A program made the translations under genes and the position numbers. Below, piece after piece: positions 44,570-54,603 of a stretch of 64,000 bases of DNA (positions are counted from its first letter, which is position 1; the number at the start of each line of letters is the position of its first letter). This DNA is from Chlamydomonas reinhardtii (taxonomy: Eukaryota > Chlorophyta > Chlorophyceae > Chlamydomonadales > Chlamydomonadaceae). The DNA lies in NCBI RefSeq assembly GCF_000002595.2, contig NC_057005.1, positions 6,390,700 to 6,454,699 of the forward strand. Direction: 5' to 3'. The notes under the pieces are model-generated. The model did no database searches, was not told where the DNA came from, and saw only the letters and a list, made by a program, of their open reading frames with translations.

Positions 44570-46695
44570 ATGGCTGCGGCTGGCAACTATCCGGCCATCG
44601 GCCCGCCCGCGCTGAAGGAACCAGCAGAGCGGCAGCCCCTTCTAGTGAACGCAGCGCCAGTCAGCATGGACACGGGATTCTACCAAGGTGAGATATCTAT
44701 TTGATACTTATCAGTAGTTGTACGTTGCCGGAACGGCCTGCAATCGGACGAAAGAACCCTACAAATGGGCAATGTTGAAGTCGGCGTCGCGGACGAGCTT
44801 CATAGACTGGTTCTCCGGAGGTTGTATGCGCGCTAATGTGGGGCTCAGCAGTCAGCGCCTTCAGTGCCTACCCCACCTTGCACACACTGCCGGCCCACTG
44901 CCGCCCACCACAGGCGCGGCTGCTCAGCAGCACAACAACTTTGACCCCTCTGGGAAGTACAAACTCAAATGCGAGGGTAAGAGAGGCAGTCCATTAAGTG
45001 GTTTGTGTGGCGACAGCGAGCGGGGAAGTAATGGACCTCCTGTGTGGCCACCCGCCGTGTGGAGTCGTACGCAGCCGTACGCGACGTTGTGCCCGTTTGC
45101 CTTTCACACGTACTTCGTCACATGCTTGCCACAGGCGCTTTCGTGGCAGTCGAGTGCGCCATTGGCGAGAGTGATGGGCTGAAGAGCCAGGGCAGTGTGA
45201 TGGTGACCATGAGCGGCAACGTGGATATCGACACCAAGATGGAGGGCGGGCTAGGGTCATCCCTGCTTCGCTGCTGCTGCGCTGGCGGCTCAATGTTCTT
45301 CAGCCACTACTCGTGAGTGTGTGTTTGTGTGTGCTGGGCTTCTAGACATGGCAAGGCGTGAGGCTTAGTTTGTGAGCGTACAGCAGGGAGACTGCAGCCA
45401 GGTTGACTGGTTGGCGGCTACATGGATGGGGGTGACCAGCACCTGCATGGATGGGGGTGACCAGCACCTGGGGGTGACAGAACCTGGGGGTGACACAGGG
45501 CCAGCAGGGCATGTACCGTACCGTACGCTTGCGCTGTTGCATGTGCACCGGCTGCCGCAGGATCAAGCCTGGCCAGGGTCCTCGTGGCGATGTGCTGCTC
45601 GCGCCGCCCGTGCCTGGCGAGGTGATGTTGCTCCACCTCGATGGCAGTAGCCCAGGTTCGTTGTTGACTGCTTACTATCCATATCTCTTACCCTCAACCA
45701 TTAAGAATCAATGTCAAAGAAAATCACCCCGCCTCTCCCTGCCGGAGCGGGCGGTGAAGACGTGGCCTTGCTAGGATGCGCCCTTGTGATTATGGTCTCT
45801 ACCGTTGTGCAGGCTGGGTGGTGCAGCCCGGCGGATACCTGGCGTGTGACCACAGCGTCAGCATCGGCGTGAAGATGCTCGACCTTGCGCAGGTGTGTGC
45901 AAGGGCGGGGCAGGCGGACCACCGTCATGCACGAGCTAGCGTCATCAACCTCATCGCGCGTCCCGTCCCAGGAGTCCGTCAGCAGATGTGCTGCGTTGCG
46001 CAACGGGTTTGTGTCGTACGTGCTGCCTTGGTCGCACTGCCTCCTCGTGACCCGCACTGCCCAGGCATCCGAAACCCACCTGGCTCACGCTTTTCCTCCC
46101 AGGGCTGCTGCGGCGGCGAGGGCTTCTTTGTGATGGAGGCCAACGGCCGCGGCCGGCTGCTCATCTGCTCCTACGGCGCCATCACGCGGTACGACCTCGC
46201 GCCGGGCGAGAAGCGGAAGATTGGTGAGTGGATGGGGCGGCGTCGCACTGGAGAGGACGGGGAGGGCTGCTTCACGGTGCCTTAGCTGCTGCTAAGTGTT
46301 TCTGTGTCTCCGCAGCCTTGTTGCTCAGGACACAGGCCCAGCAACTCAAGCCATGCGGGCCTTTGCTGGTGTCCCGTCATGTGTCATCAACTCTGTCATG
46401 CAAATTACGGCTGCAGCCCTGCCCTCAAGTACACACCCAATTTCTTGTACCCGCAGACAACGGCTACTGCGTGGCGTGGACCAGCGGCATGCAGTGGAAC
46501 ATCGCCAAGGCTGCCAGGGGGCTGTGGAACACGGTGATTTCGGGCGAGGGGCTGGTGGCGAACTTCACGGGGCCCGGCACTGTGTTCGTGCAGACGCGCT
46601 CCATGCAGAACCTGGCCAACGCGCTCATGCCGTACCTGCCCAAGACGGGCGGCGGCGGCGGTGGCAGTGGCGGTGCCGAGATCAATTTGGGGTAG
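44570..46695 (+). CDS. AIM24-family protein, copy 1
   Basis: Seven exons: 44570-44687, 44914-44976, 45135-45312, 45561-45655, 45813-45892, 46103-46223 and 46457-46695, giving 297 residues with phases agreeing. The fold is the AIM24/TIGR00266 beta-repeat: FVAVECAIGESDGLKSQGSV, MEGGLGSSLLRCCCAGGSMF, GDVLLAPPVPGEVMLLHL, GWVVQPGGYLACDHSV, GRLLICSYGAITRYDLAPGE and GEGLVANFTGPGTVFVQTR. Yeast AIM24 is a mitochondrial protein tied to inner-membrane organisation; bacterial relatives are of unknown role. The N terminus (about 39 residues, with ERQPLLVNAAP) differs from the two paralogs on the minus strand. The C terminus ends in a Gly-rich tail. A mitochondrial presequence is not obvious. Function beyond the family name is inference. 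Confidence 0.88.
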
Positions 46696-48522
46696 GGTTG
46701 GGCCAAGGTGGGTAGGTTAGATAGAGGCTCCGCTGGCCAGAGTGATCGAGCATCAAGTAGGTACGCGTCCATGTGGCCCCTTTGAGTCCGGAGGCGCATG
46801 TGATCCCGAAGTAATGCCGAGTGCCGTTATGTAAAATTGGAATGTTGCGTTCCTTGTGATGGTGACTATTTAGAGTGATGTGTCCTGACTGGTGTAACAG
46901 GACAGGGGGGGGGTACGAACTGAACCTCCAGACCCCATGTCCCAAAACCTCCCGACCCCCCCTCCGGACCGACCGACCGACCCCACCACCGTGCAACCCC
47001 TCAAAACCCCCCTCAAAACCCTTTGGTTTTTAGCCAGGTCGGTGTCAATCGACTGCTCTCGGCGAGCTCTACAATTGTATACCTTCGGTTCAGCTGGAGG
47101 CACAACTTGACTGGCAGCCATGCCACACATGTCCATATGTCCATGGCCGACCACCGACCCTTCTGTCAGACTACCGGGGCGTGCGCTTAAGCTTACAATT
47201 GCGCTGTACATATGATGTTTGGGATTGTGTGCCGGAAGAGATCGGTGGACTTTCTCCCGGGATCATGTGAAGAATCCCGGGATTCATGTCACGCTCAATG
47301 GCCGGCGGCAACCTTGTCGCCATGACCCACACCAAGCCTTGGCCGTTACAAGTTAGCATCAGTGCGCATAGTCTCCATGACACCAGTGAGAGACGCTCGA
47401 GTGGGGCTCTACGCTACTACGATGCCAATGTGGACGGACATGCGGCCGCTTTCCTGAGGCCAAACGTAATGCAAATGCTTTAGTATGTGCATGCTAATGT
47501 GTGCTAGTGCTTGTGCTATTGGGCGGAGCGTTTAGAGGGGCGTTTAGGGCGCGGAGACGAAATCTGGCAGTCCCACCCACATCCGCGTGACGAAACCTTG
47601 GGGACCCCCAACCCCGACGACCGACCCTGAACTTTGAGGGCCCATAACTTTGCGGTGGGGCTCTGGCGGGTTGAGGCTTGGCTAGGACTCACTGTGCGCG
47701 GAGTCACACGGACTTTGCCCGCGGGAGGGTTTGCAGCAAAGTCGGGGTTGGGCCCTGATAGCATGTGATGGCTCGGCGTCTTCGGGAGCTGGGACTGTCC
47801 CCTCTGTAACATCCGCATCCATAACTTTGCAATTACTACCCTGATTGAAACTCTGAAAGTGGATTTGGAGTCCTCTCGTCAAGCTCTTTCGTTTGAGAAC
47901 ATGGGGCCTTTCCCAGTCGAGGCTACCCCCCCCCTGAACAGGACGTACGCTAGACGGGTAGAGGTGTCATCATGTATATCAGTCGGTGGATGTGTGAGCG
48001 ACTCAGGTGGACGCGGAGGTTTGACAGTGAGCCACGTCTCTTGTCTCTGCTGGTCTATGCTAGTGCAGCACACATCCAGGCATGTTACGCCACTCCTGCC
48101 CTGCCGTTGCAAATGGTTTGCCATCTTCTGGGGTCTGGGAATCAGCTGCACCCTGCGGGACTTCAGCAACCTGCCTTAACACTGTCCCATCGCACATCCA
48201 GGCATGTTACGACATTACAACAGCACAGTTGATAAGCAGAATGCGAGCTGCAATCATCGTGTTTCAATAGTTCTACTTTGTCCTGTCTATGATCCGTACA
48301 CCCATGCCTGTTGACAAAGATGAAGTAAACATGCGTACTGAAGAAGGCAAGGGAGACGCCTGCGCGCCAGACATCACTCATCAACGCGTGGCTGTAGCCA
48401 CTTCGCTGCACAAGCCTACCCACTGCCATCCACCTCAGCATCCCAAACAATGAAATGATACCGTACGCACATGGTTGGATCTCCCGTGCATACCCATGTT
48501 CTTGACGGTGGGTCCTTCCGAG
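46696..48522. other. Intergenic between AIM24 copy 1 and the Fanzor tail copy
   Basis: No spliced gene. TGTAA at 46830-46834 gives a short 3' UTR for copy 1. A C-rich stretch with a GACC tetranucleotide run is at about 46935-46990. CACATCCAGGCATGTTACG occurs twice, at 48071-48089 and 48193-48211. Nothing else is recognised. Confidence 0.4.
46830..46834 (+). terminator. TGTAA polyadenylation signal, AIM24 copy 1
   Basis: TGTAA 135 nt after the stop codon, on the coding strand. Confidence 0.5.
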
Positions 48523-48813
48523 ACAAGTGTTCCCCGGTCACGGGAAAAGGGGCTGAGCCCCTCCACTCTCTGAGGCCGAACAACCTCATCGCCCGGACAT
48601 AGCCGGGGTCGGTTTCCACAGGCACATAGCCAAACCAGGTGCCCATCTAGCAATCGCGATGCCACAGCAGAGCCAACCGCAGCCAGACGTAGCACAGTTG
48701 TCAACAGCCGCACTGCTTGTCATGCCGCTACGCATGCCCTGCCAGCCCCACCGCGGACCGCTACCTAGACACCGCCAGCCGGCTCCTCAGCCTGCGCGCT
48801 TGCGCCGCTTCTT
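48523..48813 (-). mobile_element. Solo copy of the Fanzor element 3' tail
   Basis: It matches 13276-13554 almost base for base. It starts inside the last codons of the Fanzor (KKRRKRAG and stop, minus strand) and runs through the hairpin tail to ACAAGTGTT. Hairpins at 48549-48561 and beyond are intact. Near the outer end this copy has CCCGTGACCGGG, which adds a fourth small hairpin; the copy at 13.3 kb is shorter there. No nuclease coding sequence is attached on the 5' side. It lies between AIM24 copies 1 and 2. Confidence 0.85.
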
Positions 48814-49117
48814 TACCTCGCAACGAGTCGCCACAGTCGCCAGTCAATTAAAGTCCATGGACGTGCGAGGTCGCTGCTCGCTCCGGCCGTGTTTCCGAGA
48901 AAACATATGTACTGTCATAGAGAAGGTCGACAGATTTTACGAGTCACAGTCCGCAAGCATTCGAGAGCCCCACCCCGCTTGAGAGCGCTCTCAGGCGACA
49001 GCCTGACCGCAACACCCATCGCAGTGCATGCCCCGGAACATCCCACACGACATCGCCAACGGATGCCAGCTTTTGATACCTACTCCATGGTGAGTCCAGT
49101 GGTTTAGACGCGAAGCG
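48814..49117. other. Intergenic, 3' flank of AIM24 copy 2
   Basis: 304 nt with no gene signal. It should carry the 3' UTR of copy 2, but no TGTAA was seen on the minus strand here. Confidence 0.4.
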
Positions 49118-51135
49118 TTACTTGCTAGAGTCGTCGCCACCACCGCCGCCGCCACCGCCACTTGGCAGGTATGGCACGAGCGCGTTGGCCAGGTTCTGCA
49201 TGGAGCGCGTCTGCACGAACACAGTGCCGGGCCCCGTGAAGTTCGCCACCAGCCCCTCGCCCGAAATCACCGTGTTCCACAGCCCCTTAGCAGCCTTGGC
49301 GATGTTCCACTCCATGCCGCTGGTCCACGCCACGCAGTAGCCGTTGTCTGCGGGTGGGAGACACACAACCAGAGTCATGTGCGCATGAATGATGGTGAGC
49401 CGCGCCCTCCCGGCTAGCCTGCTAGGTCGGCAGGCCGCAATGATGTGGTTTGGGCCCTCCCAAGCACTCATCAGGTGCAGAAACATGCAACCAGCAGCCG
49501 GGATCAAGCAAGCCCTCCCCGTCCTCTCCAGTGCGACGCCGCCCCATCCACTCACCAATCTTCCGCTTCTCGCCCGGCGCGAGGTCGTACCGCGTGATGG
49601 CGCCGTAGGAGCAGATGAGCAGCCGGCCGCGGCCGTTGGCCTCCATCACAAAGAAGCCCTCGCCGCCGCAGCAGCCCTGGGAGGGAGCGTGAGCCAGTAT
49701 GCGTGCGATGCAGTGCTAATCACGTGTGGAGTACGTGGCGGCAGGTATCCAACCCAGTCCTGTGCACGTCGAGGCAAATCATTGGGAAAGCCCCCGATCC
49801 ATGTATGGTACACGGCAAGCATTCATAGGACGTGCCGTTGCGCACACACCTGCGCAATGTCCAGCATCTTCACACCGATGTTGACGCTGTGGTCACACGC
49901 CAGGTAGCCACCAGGCTGCACCACCCAGCCTGTCGGGCAGGACCCAAGGCACAGCGCGAAGTTTAGCATATCGTACACTAGCATGGTGTATGTGGTGCAG
50001 GCACACGCGTGTGACACCGCCTCAGCAGTCAGCCCCGTACGCGTGTGTTGTAACCGTCATGGCACACAGCAGCTGTCTGTTAACACGCATTGGAGTGCCG
50101 TAGCTGGTAGCATCTGGGTCGGCCCCGCGCGGCCCATGAGGGGAACCTGATGGCAGTGAGCAGTACCACGCATCCTCACCCTGCGCGCCATCCAGGTGCA
50201 ATAACATTATCTCGCCAGGTACAGGCGGCGCAAGCAGCACATCACCACGAGGACCCTGGCCAGGCTTGATCCTGCGGCGGGCAGCGCAAAGGTGCTCGCT
50301 CATGCGAAAAGGCAGTCGTGGCGTCGCCTGGGTGTGCTGGTGGCCACTGACCAAGAAGATTGAAAGAGTCCAACGCACAGGATACCCGAGCCCACACCTT
50401 CCCATGTCCAATAGCCCAGCACACACAACCACAAGCTCACGAGTAGTGGCTGAAGAACATAGACCCGCCAGCGCAGCAGCAGCGAAGCAGGGAGCTGCCC
50501 AGACCGCCCTCCATTTTGGTGTCGATATCCACGTTGCCGCTCATGGTCACCATCACGCTGCCCTGGCTCTTCAGCCCATCGCTCTCGCTAATGGCGCACT
50601 CCACTGCCACGAAAGCGCCTGTCGCGAGCACGTGTGAAAGGCAAACGGGCCCAACGTCGCATACAGCACATGGTGTGCGGACTTCATAGCGGGCCCCAGA
50701 AAGTGTGCCCTCGACTGGATACCGCGTTAACCGCTTGACAGACTGCCTCTCTTACCCTCGCACTTGAGTTTGTACTTCCCAGAGGGGTCAAAGTTGTTGT
50801 GCTGCTGAGCAGCCGCGCCTGTGGTGGGCGGCAGTGGGCGTCATGCCGAAGAAACGCAAGCTCGCACTCGCAGTCAGGGAAACGAAGATGGCAGCGCGAG
50901 CACCGCGCGTGAGAACCCGATGCGACATGTACAAAGATAGCATCGCATGGAAATTCGCAGCGACCAAAACGCTGCCCTGGAACGCAGGCTTGGGCGGGGT
51001 CCTAGCGTTTTGCCTGGGCACCAGCCGATCGTGGGATCGTGACTGGCATCAACGCAAGATAAACGCATGAGCATGGCTACGGTGGCTAGGCTCACCTACG
51101 AAGTGCACGTCCTCGGCTTTGACCGGAGCGGCCAT
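49118..51135 (-). CDS. AIM24-family protein, copy 2
   Basis: Seven exons: 51135-51096, 50818-50756, 50618-50441, 50271-50180, 49929-49850, 49676-49556 and 49347-49118, giving 267 residues. The exon plan and phases are the same as copy 1. It starts MAAPVKAEDVHFVG and lacks the longer N terminus of copy 1. Core blocks match: FVAVECAISESDGLKSQGSV, GWVVQPGGYLACDHSV, GVKMLDIAQ and GEGLVANFTGPGTVFVQTR. The tail is SGGGGGGGGDDSSK. From about 49140 to 50600 both exons and introns are nearly identical to copy 3, while the first two exons and their introns differ clearly. Intron 4 carries an extra stretch of about 80 nt (near 50047-50132) that copy 3 lacks. Confidence 0.88.
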
Positions 51136-51736
51136 GTCTTCGCCCAGGAGTTAGCTGCCCGGTTGAGTATGAGCTGCTGGAAAGGACAGTGATGAGTTGC
51201 GACAGAGTGCGATGCAAGTTGAGGCGCTCAAAAGTTCTGTCTAGTTCAAGTTCGCACGACTGCATGCACTGGATGGACGCCCACCGTCGGTGTGCGCGCC
51301 CCTCTCGTCAAGACCAGCAACCAATCACCGCAAGTTGACACAATACATTCTCACCCACACATACCGTATACAAGTAAACATAAGCGCCCGCCATCAAACG
51401 CCGCTGGACCGCCGTGCCTGAGTGCCGCTCGGTGTCTCGGCACCTCACACACCAGACATGCATACCCAGCAGTCTGAGCACTAGCAAGCAACAGTTCATG
51501 ACTCGCGAGACATCCACATGGCACATTCCTAACCATGTAGGGACTGTCAGCTTAAGGAAGATACCGAACGTGCCCGTCTGTGCCAGTACAACACCACAGC
51601 CGTCAGGCCAGCAGCCGGCAATCGTGCTCATGTCCAGCTTGCGTTCCGCCCTTTCCAAGCCAGCCAGCAGCTCCCAGAAAAGGTCCATGAAACAAAGGTC
51701 GGATAATTTACTCTTGTTGCATCCTAGTTACTTAAT
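51136..51736. other. Spacer between AIM24 copies 2 and 3
   Basis: It holds the copy 2 promoter and the copy 3 3' UTR. No spliced gene, TATA box or TGTAA was assigned. Confidence 0.4.
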
Positions 51737-53658
51737 TTAGTCATTGTTGATGTCAATCCCACTACTGTCACCGCCGCTGCTGGGCTTGGGCAGGTACGGT
51801 ACGAGTGCGTTGGCCAGGTTCTGCATGGAGCGCGTCTGCACGAACACAGTGCCGGGCCCCGTGAAGTTCGCCACCAGCCCCTCGCCCGAAACCACCGTGT
51901 TCCACAGCCCCTTAGCAGCCTTGGCGATGTTCCACTCCATGCCGCTGGTCCACGCCACGCAGTAGCCGTTGTCTGCGGGTGGGAGACACACAACCAGAGT
52001 CATGTGCGCATGAATGATGGTGAGCCGCGCCCTCCCGGCTAGCCTGCTAGGTCGGCAGGCCGCAATGATGTGGTTTGGGCCCTCCCAAGCACTCATCAGG
52101 TGCAGAAACATGCAACCAGCAGCCGGGATCAAGCAAGCCCTCCCCGTCCTCTCCAGTGCGACGCCGCCCCATCCACTCACCAATCTTCCGCTTCTCGCCC
52201 GGCGCGAGGTCGTACCGCGTGATGGCGCCGTAGGAGCAGATGAGCAGCCGGCCGCGGCCGTTGGCCTCCATCACAAAGAAGCCCTCGCCGCCGCAGCAGC
52301 CCTGGGAGGGAGCGTGAGCCAGTATGCGTGCGATGCAGTGCTAATCACGTGTGGAGTACGTGGCGGCAGGTATCCAACCCAGTCCTGTGCACGTCGAGGC
52401 AAATCATTGGGAAAGCCCCCGATCCATGTATGGTACACGGCAAGCATTCATAGGACGTGCCGTTGCGCACACACCTGCGCAATGTCCAGCATCTTCACAC
52501 CGATGTTGACGCTGTGGTCACACGCCAGGTAGCCACCAGGCTGCACCACCCAGCCTGTCGGGCAGGACCCAAGGCACAGCGCGAAGTTTAGCATACCGTA
52601 CACTAGCATGGTGTATGTGGTGCAGGCACACGTGTATGACACCGCCTCAGCAGTCAGCCCCGTACGCGCGGGTTGCGCAGCCCATGAGGGGAACCTGATG
52701 GCAGTGAGCAGTACCACGCATCCTCACCCTGCGCGCCATCCAGGTGCAATAACATTATCTCGCCAGGTACAGGCGGCGCAAGCAGCACATCACCACGAGG
52801 ACCCTGGCCAGGCTTGATCCTGCGGCGGGCAGCGCAAAGGTGCTCGCTCATGCGAAAAGGCAGTCGTGGCGTTGCCTGGGTGTGCTGGTGGCCACTGACC
52901 AAGAAGATTGAAAGAGTCCAACGCACAGGATACCCGAGCCCACACCTTCCCATGTCCAATAGCCCAGCACACACAACCACAAGCTCACGAGTAGTGGCTG
53001 AAGAACATAGACCCGCCAGCGCAGCAGCAGCGAAGCAGGGAGCTGCCCAGACCGCCCTCCATTTTGGTGTCGATATCCACGTTGCCGCTCATGGTCACCA
53101 TCACGCTGCCCTGGCTCTTCAGCCCATCGCTCTCGCTAATGGCGCACTCCACTGCCGCGAACGCGCCTGTAGCGAGAGGCAAACGGCCCCACAATCGGAT
53201 ACGGTGCGGACTCCATGTGGCGGGCGGGAACCACGCAGTCCAGTGCCCCTGCGGATATCACCGCATGAACCGCTTGCTGGACTGCCTCTCTTACCCTCGC
53301 ACTTGAGTTTGTACTTCCCAGAGGGGTCAAAGTTGTTGTGCTGCTGAGCAGCCGTGCCTGCGGTGAGCGGCGACCGCGCCATGCCGAAGAAACGCGAGCC
53401 CGCAGTTAGGGAACAAGTAAGGGATGGTAGCGAGAGCAGCGTGCACCTGCTCACGATGCTAAACACAACAATAGTATTATATAAAGTCGCACAGCGACTA
53501 AATGATGGCCTGCAGACGCGGGCTTGCGCAAGTTGTCACTAGGCTTACGCCCCAACACGGTTGCAATACAACAACGTAAACAGTTTAATAGGGAAGGCGC
53601 TGCTCCGCGCACCTGCATAGTGCACCTGGACCTCCTCAGCTTTGACCGGAGCGGCCAT
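51737..53658 (-). CDS. AIM24-family protein, copy 3
   Basis: Seven exons: 53658-53613, 53357-53295, 53166-52989, 52819-52728, 52554-52475, 52301-52181 and 51972-51737, giving 271 residues with phases agreeing. It starts MAAPVKAEEVQVHYAG, close to copy 2. The core matches copy 2 except for small changes (for example FAAVECAISESDG and WNTVVSGEGL). The tail differs (PSSGGDSSGIDINND). Copies 2 and 3 are a tandem pair on the minus strand, with copy 1 inverted 3-7 kb away. The paralogs differ mainly at both ends, which may affect location or partners. Confidence 0.88.
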
Positions 53659-53791
53659 GTTTGAAGTCTTTCAGAACTCAGCTGCCCGCTTGAGTATATG
53701 CTACTGGAAAGCGGGTAGCAAGTAGCGACTGGATGCACTGAGTGGCTTATAAGATGCATGTCCAAGACTGTTCCAATCGTGCCTCGCGGGA

Positions 53792-53848
53792 CCCTCCCTC
53801 CCTCCCACCCTCCCTCCCTCCCTCCCTCCCTCCCTCCCTCCCTCCCTG
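53792..53848. repeat. CCCT microsatellite
   Basis: A nearly pure (CCCT)n tract of about 57 nt in the 5' flank of AIM24 copy 3. Confidence 0.95.
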
Positions 53849-54603
53849 CCCGCAAGGTACGTTACTGCAGGCAATGAGGCATAAGTATGACCTTTATAAC
53901 GTATAGCTGATGCAATGCAGGCCCTGAACCACCTCCACAGCCTGCGGGGCCTGGCGGGGCAAGGCCATAGAGTCTTTGATTTCGGACATGATCGCCCAGC
54001 ACAAGCCGATGGTGGAGGGATGCCACACATTTTCCTCCATAGTTTTCATCAAGTGGTAAGTGTTTTCATAAGTACCAGTCAAAGTCAGGGGAATCGGCTT
54101 TCATTTTTCGCGCGATCCAGCTGCGGTCCGTTTTCTCGTTCGCCCTGCTGTCTTCTGATCTAAGCCTCCGTTCGCACTTTGTACCGTTACCGTCCTTTTA
54201 TTCTCATTTATGTTGGAAAGTAATTGGGCACGGGCAGAAGTTGGGGGAACGCCACGAGGTAGGGGTCGGTGCAGCTGCTGGCACTTGACGGAACCAGATC
54301 CAAGCGCGAAGGCGGGCGCGCGGCTGCACGTTCTTAATGCCTGCACAGCCGGCGTTCGTTAATAACTCTCACCATAAACTGCAATCTTTAGCTAGGTTGT
54401 GACCATCATCCGTGCTCATCATACACTCGCTGCAACACGCGAATAACCCCGCCTTGGCCGTGTGCTCTAGAGCCCAGGAATTGTTCGCTTCGGCGCTGCG
54501 CCTCACAAAGAAGCTATTGTGCACAGAAGCCATTCCGCTTTGCAATCTTATCCAAGCGTAGTGCGCGCCCCGGGCGGCTTTTGCGGACTCAGCATCGCCC
54601 GCA
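53849..54603. other. Intergenic with one exon-like segment; GH16 promoter
   Basis: A 135-nt segment at 53921-54055 has a good acceptor (TGCAATGCAG) and donor (GTG then GTAAGT) on the plus strand, with one open frame (ALNHLHSLRGLAGQGHRVFD). The minus reading (MEENVWHPSTIGLCWAIM) looks more protein-like but lacks splice sites. No partner exon was found. The last 250 nt before 54604 should be the GH16 promoter. Confidence 0.35.
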
